Assembly: GCA_963700885.1 (NCBI GenBank)
Contig: CAVOZJ010000038.1
Span: 372,001-436,000 of the forward strand
Length of the DNA stretch: 64,000 nt
Source of the DNA: Anderseniella sp963700885
GTDB taxonomy: Bacteria > Pseudomonadota > Alphaproteobacteria > Rhizobiales > Aestuariivirgaceae
Direction of reading: 5' to 3'
The first letter of the stretch is position 1. Every line of letters begins with the position of its first letter. Below are positions 1-8,511 of the stretch, piece by piece. A program made the translations under genes and the position numbers. Below the pieces are notes generated by a model. The model did not search any database and had not been told where the DNA came from. It saw nothing but the letters and a program-made list of their open reading frames with translations.

Positions 1-654
1 CATGTCCTGAAGACCGGCAAGGGGCAGGTCACGGCCAAAACCGTGCTGGTGGCAACCAATGGCTACACTGACGAAACATTGCCCGTTGCAGTGGGCGGCA
101 GGCTGTTGCCGGCGCTGACCCGGATCATTGTGACTCGCCCGATAAGTGGCAATGAGTTGCAGGCGCAAGGCTGGTTACGTACCGATCCGTCGTACGACAC
201 GCGAAACCTGTTGCATTATTTCAGGCTGTTACCCGATAACCGGTTCATGTTTGGCGGACGTGGCGGGACGGATGCGTCACCTGAGGGCATGAAGGCAATT
301 GTGAAATCGCTGCGCGTCAGCTTCGAGGCTATATTTCCGCGGCTGGCGCATGTTGAGACAGAGTATTCTTGGGGGGGACTGGTGTGTCTTACTTCATCCA
401 GGATGCCGTTTGCCGGGCCCATTAACGGCATGGAAAATGTCTGGGGTGCGTTCGGCTGGCACGGCAATGGCGTTGCCATGGCAAGCTATGCCGCAAACCG
501 GCTGGCCGGTGTGATAACGGGCGGCAGGCAGCATGACGAAGCCCTGCCAGCCGTGTTGCGGGCGCTACCGGGTCGCTTTGTTTTACCATCCTTGCGGGTT
601 CAGTATCTCAAGGCGGCTTATATAGGCTATGGTGCGGCGGACAAATGGCGTTAG
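1..654 (+). CDS. FAD-dependent amine oxidase (DAO family), C-terminal part
   Basis: The frame is open from the first base of the window, so this is the last 217 residues of a longer gene. It resembles the C-terminal half of D-amino-acid-oxidase-fold flavoproteins of the gamma-glutamylputrescine oxidase / glycine oxidase group. A VATNGYT segment (residues 17-23) matches the end of the FAD-binding domain, and WHGNGVAMAS near the end matches the loop that closes over the flavin. The complete gene at 53868-55175 has the same landmarks and looks like a paralog. The substrate, probably a primary or secondary amine, cannot be read from this part. PPK2 follows after 25 bases. Confidence 0.85.
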   Translation, partial: HVLKTGKGQVTAKTVLVATNGYTDETLPVAVGGRLLPALTRIIVTRPISGNELQAQGWLRTDPSYDTRNLLHYFRLLPDNRFMFGGRGGTDASPEGMKAIVKSLRVSFEAIFPRLAHVETEYSWGGLVCLTSSRMPFAGPINGMENVWGAFGWHGNGVAMASYAANRLAGVITGGRQHDEALPAVLRALPGRFVLPSLRVQYLKAAYIGYGAADKWR

Positions 655-679
655 TGAACGAATTCAAAGGGCGTAAATA

Positions 680-1543
680 ATGGTTGAAAAAAAGATACCC
701 GCAAAACTCTGGTCGCTGGAATTCGATGACCTGCCGCCGGAAATCGGCGCCCTGACCTTTCCCCATGGCAATTACATCCGCAAAAGGAAACTCAAGAAGT
801 CAAAATACGCAAAACGCCTTGAAGCCCTGCAGATTGAACTGGTCAAATTGCAGCGCTGGGTGCGGGAAAACGGTGAACGCATTGTCCTGGTGTTTGAAAG
901 CCGGGACGCCGCCGGCAAGGGTGGTACCATCCAGCGGTTCCTGATGAACCTGAATCCACGGGCTGCCCATGTTGTGGCGCTGGCAAAACCGTCGGACGTG
1001 GAGCAGGGGCAATGGTATTTTCAACGCTATGTCGACCATCTGCCGACCAGGGGCGATATGGTGTTCTACGACCGCTCCTGGTACAACCGGGCTGGAGTTG
1101 AAAGGGTGTTCGGGTTCTGCAGCGAAGATCAGGTGCAGGACTTTTTCATGGAAGCGCCGGTGTTTGAAGGCATGCTGAAACGCGAGGGCATTCACCTGTT
1201 CAAGTTCTGGCTGACCGTGGAACGCGCGGAACAGCTGAAGCGGTTCTATGAGCGCAAGACCAATCCGTTGAAGCAGTGGAAACTGTCGCCGATTGATAGC
1301 ACGTCGGTCGGCAAATGGGACGACTATACCAGGGCGATCGCCGACATGTTCCGCCACACCGATACCAGCCATGCGCCGTGGACGGTGCTCGACGCCAACG
1401 ATCAAAAAAGGGCCCGCCTCAATGCCATAAGGGTTGTGCTGAACGCGTTTGACTATGACGGCAAGGACGCCGCCAACATCGGTGATGTTGACGAAGACCT
1501 TGTATGGTCCGGCCAGGGTTTTCTGGATTTCACGGGCTGGTAG
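680..1543 (+). CDS. ppk2: Polyphosphate kinase 2
   Basis: Cytoplasmic PPK2-family enzyme that moves phosphate between polyphosphate and nucleoside diphosphates. The 287-residue length fits a single-domain PPK2. A Walker A-type loop ESRDAAGKGG lies at residues 73-82 and the Walker B/lid segment FYDRSWYNR at 129-137, both hallmarks of the family. It reads in the same direction as the upstream oxidase fragment, but nothing shows that the two share a function. Nucleotide preference (ADP or GDP) cannot be decided from these motifs alone. Confidence 0.95.
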   Translation: MVEKKIPAKLWSLEFDDLPPEIGALTFPHGNYIRKRKLKKSKYAKRLEALQIELVKLQRWVRENGERIVLVFESRDAAGKGGTIQRFLMNLNPRAAHVVALAKPSDVEQGQWYFQRYVDHLPTRGDMVFYDRSWYNRAGVERVFGFCSEDQVQDFFMEAPVFEGMLKREGIHLFKFWLTVERAEQLKRFYERKTNPLKQWKLSPIDSTSVGKWDDYTRAIADMFRHTDTSHAPWTVLDANDQKRARLNAIRVVLNAFDYDGKDAANIGDVDEDLVWSGQGFLDFTGW

Positions 1544-1634
1544 TTGTTGCTGGATTGAAGTGTTGAACAGGCCATCACAGGTGCGCGGCCAGTTCACCGA
1601 ATTCTACTGCAGCTCCGAGGCGCTCAGACAAAAC

Positions 1635-1657
1635 GGCCCGGATGCAAGATCCGGGCC
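1635..1657 (-). terminator. Rho-independent terminator of the DUF2852 gene
   Basis: A perfect 9-bp stem GGCCCGGAT / ATCCGGGCC closes a 5-base loop. Read on the minus strand the stem is followed by GTTTTG, so it terminates the DUF2852 gene whose stop lies about 30 bases upstream. On the plus strand there is no T-run, so it is unlikely to stop PPK2 transcripts efficiently. Confidence 0.75.
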
Positions 1658-1685
1658 CGGCCGTCGGAATGACTTGCTGGTAAAA

Positions 1686-2069
1686 TCAGCTTTTCATGCT
1701 GGCTCTTTCCACGTCGATTGCGGTTTTGCGGTCAGCCATGAAGCGTTCGAACTCTTCACGGTCGCGCGCCTCGCGCAATCGGGAAACGAAGCTGTTGAAT
1801 TCGGCCTGTTCCTCTTCCAGACGGCGCAGGGTTTCTGCGCGGTACTCGTCAAATGCCGCGCTACCGGTTGCGCCGGAAGCGGTTGCAGCCGGCTTGAATG
1901 CTGCCTTTGCCTGTTCAATGCCGTCGCGGGCAAGATCATCTATGCTGCCGCCCCACATGATGTAGGCAATAACAGCAAGACCGATTGGCCACCAGGTCAC
2001 AAAGCCGAGCACTGCTGCTGCAACTGCAAGCGGGGTCCAGCGGCCTTTGTTGCGCGCAAGTGTAGTCAT
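1686..2069 (-). CDS. DUF2852 family membrane protein
   Basis: Small 127-residue protein with one hydrophobic segment (about residues 12-38, LAVAAAVLGFVTWWPIGLAV), a short linker, and a charged helical C-terminus in which FDEYRAETLRRLEEEQAEF and FERFMADR match the conserved core of DUF2852, a family of unknown function common in Alphaproteobacteria. The ATG is preceded by GGAGGG at a normal distance, which supports this start. It probably sits in the inner membrane with a cytoplasmic coiled coil. Function unknown. Confidence 0.85.
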   Translation of the reverse strand: MTTLARNKGRWTPLAVAAAVLGFVTWWPIGLAVIAYIMWGGSIDDLARDGIEQAKAAFKPAATASGATGSAAFDEYRAETLRRLEEEQAEFNSFVSRLREARDREEFERFMADRKTAIDVERASMKS

Positions 2070-2137
2070 GTGTAAATCCCTCCGGTTTTTGGGTAACTGA
2101 TGTACCGGATGTGGTAAACTGATGTTCGGTGTTCAAG

Positions 2138-3148
2138 ATGGATGATGAAAAAATGATGGCTGTGCAACAGTTGACGCCACCGCAGTTCAGCGACATTGTC
2201 GAGGCATCCCAGCGACTTAAGGGACATGCCGTACGTACGGCACTGGTACGTTCTGATGTGCTTGACGAGATTACCGGCGGGCGAATCTTCCTCAAGCCCG
2301 AGTGTCTGCAGCGAACCGGATCGTTCAAATTCCGCGGTGCGTGGAATTTCATTTCGAGACTCAATGCCCGGGACAACAGTGGCGGGGTCGTGGCCTATTC
2401 GTCGGGAAACCATGCGCAGGGTGTTGCTGCTGCTGCCCGCATGATGGGCATACCGGCGCTGATAGTCATGCCGGAAGATGCTCCAGCGATAAAAAAGCGC
2501 AATACCATCGCGCTCGGTGCAGAAGTGGTTACCTACAACCGGTTTGGTGAAAATCGCGAAACCATCGGTGACGCCATCGCGACCGAGCGCAAGGCCCAAA
2601 TTGTGCCACCCTATGAGCATCGCTGGATCATCGCCGGACAGGGAACCGCCGGACTGGAACTGGTGGAAGACCTGAACGAGTATGGTGAGACACTTGACAC
2701 CATGCTGGTATGCACGGGAGGTGGCGGTTTGACCGCCGGAGTGGCGCTGGCGGTTCTGGCAATGGCGCCTGATGCGAAAATCTATGCCTGCGAGCCGGAA
2801 GGTTTTGACGACTATGGCCGCTCGCTGGCGGCGGGCGAAAGGGTCAGCAATGTACCGGGAGCCATGTCGATCTGCGATGCCATCGTTACCCCTACGCCGG
2901 GCGAACTGACGTTTTCGGTCAATCAACCGCGATTGTCGGGCGGGCTGGCGGTGTCCGAGGAAGAGGTTCGGACCGCAGTGCGATTTGCATTTGAAACACT
3001 GAAGCTTGTGGTTGAGCCCGGTGGTGCCGTGGCGCTGGCGGCCCTGCTTGCCGGCAAGATCGATTGCAGGGACAGGACGGTTGCAGCCACCCTGTCCGGC
3101 GGCAACGCGGACGCTGAAATGATGCTGGATATTCTCGGTGCGGCCTGA
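2138..3148 (+). CDS. Threonine/serine dehydratase, PLP-dependent
   Basis: Fold-type II PLP enzyme that deaminates L-threonine (or L-serine) to the 2-oxo acid. The PLP lysine lies in SFKFRG (K64 from this start) and the phosphate-binding glycine loop is CTGGGGLTAG. There is no C-terminal ACT regulatory domain, so it resembles catabolic threonine dehydratases and serine racemases rather than feedback-inhibited IlvA. A GTG at 2129 would add three residues; I prefer the ATG at 2138, though no strong ribosome-binding site decides it. A hydroxyaspartate dehydratase or serine racemase activity is a real alternative. Confidence 0.88.
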   Translation: MDDEKMMAVQQLTPPQFSDIVEASQRLKGHAVRTALVRSDVLDEITGGRIFLKPECLQRTGSFKFRGAWNFISRLNARDNSGGVVAYSSGNHAQGVAAAARMMGIPALIVMPEDAPAIKKRNTIALGAEVVTYNRFGENRETIGDAIATERKAQIVPPYEHRWIIAGQGTAGLELVEDLNEYGETLDTMLVCTGGGGLTAGVALAVLAMAPDAKIYACEPEGFDDYGRSLAAGERVSNVPGAMSICDAIVTPTPGELTFSVNQPRLSGGLAVSEEEVRTAVRFAFETLKLVVEPGGAVALAALLAGKIDCRDRTVAATLSGGNADAEMMLDILGAA

Positions 3149-3184
3149 GCATGGGGCCTTTCGGGGCATGAAATTCTCCAGTTC

Positions 3185-4099
3185 ATGAAACCAGGTCACA
3201 ATCTGAACGCTGCCGTTCTCGCACTGGCAGCGTCTGCCATCCTCAGCTTTATCGATAACTTCGTCGGCGAGATTGCAAAAGAGGTAGGCCTCTGGCAATT
3301 CCAGGTGACGCGGACACTTATGGCTGTTCCACTGCTTTTCGTCGGCGCGCGAGTGCTCAAGATCCGACTGGTTCCGCACAACCCCCGCGTGCTGGTGCTG
3401 CGCAGCCTGTTCGTCTCGACCGGAATCATGATGTACTTTGCCGCACTGGGCTTCCTGCCTGTTGCACAAGCTGGCGCCGTTCTTTTCAGCGCTCCCATTT
3501 GGGTCCTGGTATTTTCAGCCGCACTGTTTTCACAAAGGCTAAAGTGGTTGCAGATCGCTGCGACAGTTGGGGGATTTGCAGGCGTACTTCTGGTTCTGGA
3601 GGTGAATCCGGACGCGCTGACATTGCTGACCCTGGTGCCGTTGGCCGCCGGTGCATTTTATGGACTTGGAATGCTGATCACCCGTCACTGGTGCGTATCG
3701 GAAAGCCCGGCAGCGATGGCGTTGGGAATTGTTCTGGTCATGGGAATCTTCAGCCTGGCGCCACTGTTGTATTTTACGATTTGGCCTGTTCCTGGAAGTG
3801 ACACGGAATTTGCATTGCGCGGTTATCGGCCAGCTACTGCAACTTTCTACGTGCTCACCCTGCTTCAGGCCGCGGGATCGGTGATCGCAATATCGCTGAT
3901 TGCCCAGGCTTACAGGATCGGCGATCCGGCCTATGTTGCGGTGTTTGAATATTCCTTCCTGATCTTTGCTGCCGTGTGGACATGGCTTTTGTGGGGAAAC
4001 TGGATTGACGACAAGGCCATTACCGGGATCGGATTGATCGTTGTCTGCGGGGCAGTTGTCGCGCTGGCAGACCACAGGAAAAAAGCGGCGCCGGATTGA
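3185..4099 (+). CDS. DMT-superfamily (EamA) transporter
   Basis: A 304-residue inner-membrane protein with about ten hydrophobic segments arranged as two EamA repeats, typical of drug/metabolite exporters. Most of the chain is hydrophobic, with short polar loops and a lysine-rich C-terminal tail (DHRKKAAPD). It begins 36 bases after the dehydratase on the same strand and may be cotranscribed with it. Substrate unknown; amino-acid or metabolite export would fit the neighbour but is inference. Confidence 0.88.
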   Translation: MKPGHNLNAAVLALAASAILSFIDNFVGEIAKEVGLWQFQVTRTLMAVPLLFVGARVLKIRLVPHNPRVLVLRSLFVSTGIMMYFAALGFLPVAQAGAVLFSAPIWVLVFSAALFSQRLKWLQIAATVGGFAGVLLVLEVNPDALTLLTLVPLAAGAFYGLGMLITRHWCVSESPAAMALGIVLVMGIFSLAPLLYFTIWPVPGSDTEFALRGYRPATATFYVLTLLQAAGSVIAISLIAQAYRIGDPAYVAVFEYSFLIFAAVWTWLLWGNWIDDKAITGIGLIVVCGAVVALADHRKKAAPD

Positions 4100-4144
4100 C
4101 AGCGTGGCAACGTTTAAACGGGATAACAGTTGTTTCTGCCGGTT

Positions 4145-5059
4145 TCACTGCGGCCGAGCGTCGCCGCCGCTGACCTCGCTATTACTGCCGGCCAGGGGAA
4201 TGTCACCCGGGTGATCAGCTGGTCTGCGGATGACAACAATCCGCTTTTTCAGTCTGGGTGCGGCGCCGGTCTCATCAGGTACAGCAGGAGTTGCCTCCGT
4301 AGCCGCCGTCAGATCTGCAGGTTGTTCCGTATCCTCGGCAGGCCCGTCAACCTGAGCAGGCGGCGAAGCTGTCACAGCCTGCTGTCCAGACTGGTCCGGA
4401 GTTTGCTCGGCAGTCAGGTCGTCGTCTGACCTTGGGGCGAGATCGGACATTTCAATCTCGGCAAATTTCAATGTGTCACCATCGAAGGCAGGCGTGTATG
4501 CAAACTCTGGCGGAGCGTCTGCAATTTCCGGTGTTTCGTCATCCTGAGAACCGGATTCGAATTGCGGGTCCTTGTTATCGGTAAAAATGTCATCGTCGGA
4601 GCCGACAAACCCGGGCGGGTTACCGGAGGCTACCGTACGGGGTCTGGCGTTTGAGAGAGGCAGCGGTGATCGCAGCGGCTTTTCGGCGGCCTCGCTTATC
4701 AGCTTGTGTGAACTACGCAGTCTGCGGACCAGTTTGGCAGTACGATCAAGTTTGTCGGCAATTTCAGACTGGCCAGCCGCGTCTTCGCTTTCGTCAGGTG
4801 GCTGCCCATCAAGTTCGACCAATCCTTCCAGACCATCTAGCTGCCGTGTGGCGAATGAACTCGATGCCTCTGCAGCCATGGCCTGGATCTGATTCTCCAG
4901 CCGTTTGATCGCACCGAGCAAAACCACGGTGTCGGCTGCCTTGTGGCGGCGGGCAAATTCTGTCAAGAACCATCGCCCGCGACTGGTTTCCATGACTGCC
5001 TGTTCGATTTCCTCGTAGTCGAGACCATCGAAGGTATCTAAAGCCTGACTGTCAGACAT
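4145..5059 (-). CDS. Hypothetical protein, conserved N-terminus and acidic disordered C-terminus
   Basis: I place the start at the ATG at 5059 (MSDSQALDTF), 304 residues; an upstream in-frame extension to 5164 is less likely because it runs into the divergent promoter region of the MFS gene. The first 80 residues (LDYEEIEQAVMETSRGRWF, then a helix with an EFARRHKAADT segment) form a compact helical block that I associate with uncharacterised alphaproteobacterial proteins. The rest is rich in Asp, Glu, Pro and Ala and probably disordered. No signal peptide or membrane segment. Function unknown. Confidence 0.7.
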   Translation of the reverse strand: MSDSQALDTFDGLDYEEIEQAVMETSRGRWFLTEFARRHKAADTVVLLGAIKRLENQIQAMAAEASSSFATRQLDGLEGLVELDGQPPDESEDAAGQSEIADKLDRTAKLVRRLRSSHKLISEAAEKPLRSPLPLSNARPRTVASGNPPGFVGSDDDIFTDNKDPQFESGSQDDETPEIADAPPEFAYTPAFDGDTLKFAEIEMSDLAPRSDDDLTAEQTPDQSGQQAVTASPPAQVDGPAEDTEQPADLTAATEATPAVPDETGAAPRLKKRIVVIRRPADHPGDIPLAGSNSEVSGGDARPQ

Positions 5060-5179
5060 GGTGCCCTGTTTCCCTGCGCTCAACGCAAAACTAACCGACT
5101 TCACACTATTGACGAGTTTGGTTACTGAAACCTTTCCGATTGAACCGATTTGTGATGATTTCAACCCGGACCGGACAAA

Positions 5180-6355
5180 ATGATCAACCCATTGGCAGTG
5201 CGCACAGGAGCAGTTTACGGCTGTTTGCTGCTCATGGTGGGAGTGATGCTGCCATTCCTGCCTGTTTGGCTGGCAGCACGCGGGTTTTCGATAGCAGATA
5301 TCGCTTTTGCACTTGGATGCCAGTCTGTGGTGCGGGTGGTTGCCACACCGGTGATTGCCTACATGGCAGACCGGTATCGCGCCAGGCGCCGGTTTATCAT
5401 TTCGCTGGCCTTGATGTCTGCCTGCTTCATGCTGATTGCTGCGCTGGTCGATGCGAAGTCTGCAATCATAGTCATGATTGTCCTTTCAGCGGCCACCTGG
5501 GCACCGATTATGCCGATGCTGGATGCGGTTGCTGTCGAGCAATCGGACATCGGACACTACGATTACGGCCGGGTGCGTATTGCGGGTTCGGTTACTTTCA
5601 TCGCGGGATCACTGGGGGCGGGCGCGCTACTGTCGGTAATTGACAAGACCGGTCTGATCTGGATCCTCGTGGCAACCCACGTGCTGCTGGCACTGAGCGG
5701 GTTTGCATTGCCTCATCTTGGCGCAGCCAGGCAGGGGCAGTCGCGGCCACTGACGCCTGGCGCTGCCTGGAAGCTGCTGCTGACGGGTAGTTTCGCCCTG
5801 TTGATCATTGTGGCCGGTCTGACCCAGGCAAGTCATGCGCTTTACTATGGTTTTGGCTCATTGCACTGGGAAACACTGGGGTATTCGGGCGTAACCATCG
5901 GTGCGCTCTGGTCCATTGGCGTCGTCGCCGAGATTGTGCTGTTCATGTTTGCGCGCCGGTCAGTGGAACGGATGGGCCCTGTGTTACTGCTGATGGCAGG
6001 TGCCGGCATTGGAGTGTTTCGCTGGACCGTGATGGCAATTGACCCGCCGATCATGATTGTCGCCTCGTTGCAGGTCCTTCACGCGGCAAGTTATGGCATG
6101 ACTCACCTGGGAACGATTTATTATGTACGCCGTTTCATGGACGCAGACTACGCGGGAACAGCACAGGGGGTCTTTGGGGCGATTTCCGGCGGAATCATCA
6201 TGACCATTGCAATTGCGCTTGCCGGGTGGGCATACAACGCTCATGCAGCGCTGGGCTATTTATGGATGGCTGCGATGTGCGGCATCGCGATGGTGCTGAG
6301 CGTCGTCCTGAAACGGCGAACAGCGAACAACGCCAAACCAACTGACGGTTACTGA
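5180..6355 (+). CDS. MFS transporter (LacY/HcaT-like subgroup)
   Basis: A 391-residue, about 12-helix major facilitator. The loop between helices 2 and 3 carries MADRYRARRR, the family's basic loop. The N-terminal layout, with PVIAYMADRYRARR after two helices, is closest to the MFS_1-like subgroup that includes 3-phenylpropionate permease and nucleoside/oligosaccharide symporters. It is divergent from the hypothetical gene at 4145 and convergent with dgcA, with only 10 bases between the two stop codons. Substrate not determinable. Confidence 0.9.
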   Translation: MINPLAVRTGAVYGCLLLMVGVMLPFLPVWLAARGFSIADIAFALGCQSVVRVVATPVIAYMADRYRARRRFIISLALMSACFMLIAALVDAKSAIIVMIVLSAATWAPIMPMLDAVAVEQSDIGHYDYGRVRIAGSVTFIAGSLGAGALLSVIDKTGLIWILVATHVLLALSGFALPHLGAARQGQSRPLTPGAAWKLLLTGSFALLIIVAGLTQASHALYYGFGSLHWETLGYSGVTIGALWSIGVVAEIVLFMFARRSVERMGPVLLLMAGAGIGVFRWTVMAIDPPIMIVASLQVLHAASYGMTHLGTIYYVRRFMDADYAGTAQGVFGAISGGIIMTIAIALAGWAYNAHAALGYLWMAAMCGIAMVLSVVLKRRTANNAKPTDGY

Positions 6356-6365
6356 GTTCCTGCCC

Positions 6366-7361
6366 CTAACCCCACAGCTCAGGCGGTGGAGGGTACATCA
6401 GCGATCCCTCATAACGGATGCCCGGTTTGCGATCTTTTGCAAGCAGCAACGGACCATCAAGATCGACCACACGGGCCTGCTGACCTACGATGTGCCCGGG
6501 CGCCATGGCGAGGGAGGTTGCCAGCATGCAGCCAATCATGATTTCAAAGCCCTGTTGACGCCCGGCATCGGCCAGAGCAAGTGCTTCGCTCAGGCCGCCT
6601 GTTTTATCCAGCTTGACGTTGATGGCGGTGTATTTGCCGGCCAGCTTGTGGAGATCTTGCCTGGCGTGAACGCTCTCATCGGCGCAGATCAGCACACCGG
6701 TTTTGCCCAGGCCGCGCAATGCATCATCATTTCCTGCAGGAAGAGGTTGCTCAACCAGTTCCACGGCAGTTTCAGCACAGACGGCCAGATGATTGTCCAG
6801 GTCGGCTGGCTGCCATGCTTCATTGGCGTCTATGATCAACCGTGTGCCGGGTACAGCCGCGCGAATGGCGCGAAGGCGCTCATGGTCGCCGTCACCGCCG
6901 AGCTTGATCTTCAGCAGAGGACGCCTGCCTGCATTCGCGGCGGCCTGTGCCATTTTTTCCGGAGTCCCAAGGCTTAGCGTATAGGCGGTTATGATCGGCT
7001 CAGGTGCCTTTTCAAGGCCGGCAAGCTGCCACACGGGTGTTCCGGTCAACTTGGCCTGCAGGTCCCACAAGGCACAATCGAGAGCATTTTGCGCCGCGTG
7101 GACCTGCAGGATTGCCGGCACGTCCGCCCGCGAGCAACCAGCTTCTATATCTGTCCGGACGGCTTCGATCGCGGCGAGCGTTGCGCCAATGGTCTCTCCG
7201 TACCGCGCATATGGCACGCTTTCACCCAAGCCGACTGCGCCATCGCGCTGCAGCGTGACCCTGATTACTTCCGCGGTAGTCTTGGTGCCGCGTGAGATGG
7301 AGAAGCTGCCGGCGATCGGCCAGCTTTCATGGGCAACGGAAAGTTTGCAGGAAGCTGCCAT
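6366..7361 (-). CDS. dgcA: DgcA: N-acetyl-D-glutamate processing enzyme (dipeptide-epimerase-like, enolase superfamily)
   Basis: Enolase-superfamily protein of 331 residues. It shows the KxK catalytic pair (K151, K153), metal ligands in IIDANE (D178), EQPLP (E204) and ADES (D228), and the NVKLDK segment (248-253) on the opposite face. By family this resembles L-Ala-D/L-Glu epimerase, but its fusion-tight pairing with dgcN (one-base overlap of stop and start) points to the D-glutamate pathway, in which DgcN acetylates D-Glu and DgcA acts on N-acetyl-D-Glu. A cell-wall dipeptide epimerase role is the alternative. Confidence 0.88.
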   Translation of the reverse strand: MAASCKLSVAHESWPIAGSFSISRGTKTTAEVIRVTLQRDGAVGLGESVPYARYGETIGATLAAIEAVRTDIEAGCSRADVPAILQVHAAQNALDCALWDLQAKLTGTPVWQLAGLEKAPEPIITAYTLSLGTPEKMAQAAANAGRRPLLKIKLGGDGDHERLRAIRAAVPGTRLIIDANEAWQPADLDNHLAVCAETAVELVEQPLPAGNDDALRGLGKTGVLICADESVHARQDLHKLAGKYTAINVKLDKTGGLSEALALADAGRQQGFEIMIGCMLATSLAMAPGHIVGQQARVVDLDGPLLLAKDRKPGIRYEGSLMYPPPPELWG

Positions 7362-8371
7362 CAGGAGGGATAGCGCTTCTGGATTTCGTCCACTATGGCA
7401 GCCATGCCCGTGCGGATCGGATCAACGCAAGGCAAACCATATTCCCTGGATAGATTTGCCAGATAATCGCGTGCTTCATCCTCAGGCAGGTTCTGCGTGT
7501 TGACACAGATGCCGACGCACTGGATGTCCGGATTGGTCAAGCTGCCATCCTCGATACTACGGTCGATGACCTGCTGGATTGTGGGCAGTGGGTGCTGCAC
7601 GCCGCGCATCCTGGTACGGGTAGGTTCATGACACACCACGAAAGCGTCAGGTTGCGACCCGTGCAGCAGGCCCAGTGAAACACCTGCAAATGCCGGGTGA
7701 AACAGCGAACCCTGACCTTCGACACAATCCCAGTGATCTTCGTCATTTTCGGGGCTGATCCATTCAGCCGCACCGGATATGAAGTCGGCTACAACTGCAT
7801 CGATCGCAACACCACGACCGGAAATCAATACACCGGTTTGCCCGGTTGCCCGGAAGTCGGACTTCATGCCGCGGCGCTGCATTTCCTGATCAAGGGCTAG
7901 GGCTGTGTATTTCTTGCCGACGGAGCAATCGGTACCTACCGCCAGAATGCGTTTGCCGGACCTCTTGTTGCCATTGCCGGTAGAAAATGCAACGTCCGAG
8001 AAACGAACATCGTGCAGTCTGGCGCCATGTTTTTCAGCAGCAGCGGCAATCTCGGGAACGGAACACAGCCGCTTGTGAAGGCCGGTCGCCACATTCATGC
8101 CGGCTTCGATGGCTTCTACCACTTGTGAAATCCAGTGTTCCGGCAGTATTCCACCGGAATTGACGACGCCCACGACCATTGTCCGCGCACCGGCGGCAAC
8201 GGCTTCATCGATGCTCATGTCAGCCAGGCCTGTGTCGGCCTTGCAACCCTCAAGGCGCAGTTGACCGGTACACCAGTCCGGGCGCCAGTCCACAACGCCT
8301 TGTGCGGTCTTGGCTGCCAGTTGATCCTGAACATCACCAAGAAACAGGAGGTAAGGGCGTTCGATTTCCAT
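7361..8371 (-). CDS. dgcN: DgcN: D-glutamate N-acetyltransferase (formerly DUF1611)
   Basis: A 336-residue DUF1611 protein with an N-terminal Rossmann-like half (GARTMVVGVVNSGG near residues 61-74) and a P-loop-like C-terminal half with GTDCSVGKKY at 146-155. Members of this family have been described as D-glutamate N-acetyltransferases that feed N-acetyl-D-Glu to DgcA, releasing 2-oxoglutarate. Its TGA overlaps the ATG of dgcA by one base (TGATG), so the two are translationally coupled. D-amino acids from peptidoglycan turnover are the likely substrate source. Confidence 0.88.
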   Translation of the reverse strand: MEIERPYLLFLGDVQDQLAAKTAQGVVDWRPDWCTGQLRLEGCKADTGLADMSIDEAVAAGARTMVVGVVNSGGILPEHWISQVVEAIEAGMNVATGLHKRLCSVPEIAAAAEKHGARLHDVRFSDVAFSTGNGNKRSGKRILAVGTDCSVGKKYTALALDQEMQRRGMKSDFRATGQTGVLISGRGVAIDAVVADFISGAAEWISPENDEDHWDCVEGQGSLFHPAFAGVSLGLLHGSQPDAFVVCHEPTRTRMRGVQHPLPTIQQVIDRSIEDGSLTNPDIQCVGICVNTQNLPEDEARDYLANLSREYGLPCVDPIRTGMAAIVDEIQKRYPS

Positions 8372-8511
8372 GTGCCGGACCCGTCAGTGAAAATGCTTTC
8401 GCCCTTACGCACCACAAGATACGCGGTTTCGCAAGAGGGCAGGGAGTTCTCGAGGATGGAGCCAGATTGTAGCGGAAACCGGTTCTGGCCGGTCACTTGC
8501 AAGCTGAAGTT

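Noticed and set aside
800..1597. Long minus-strand frame opposite PPK2
   Set aside because: It mirrors the PPK2 gene, carries no recognisable domain and would overlap a well-supported gene entirely.
2066..3469. 467-codon minus-strand frame opposite the threonine dehydratase
   Set aside because: Residue composition (His, Arg, Gln, Cys-rich) is that of an antisense shadow, and the plus-strand enzyme is clear.
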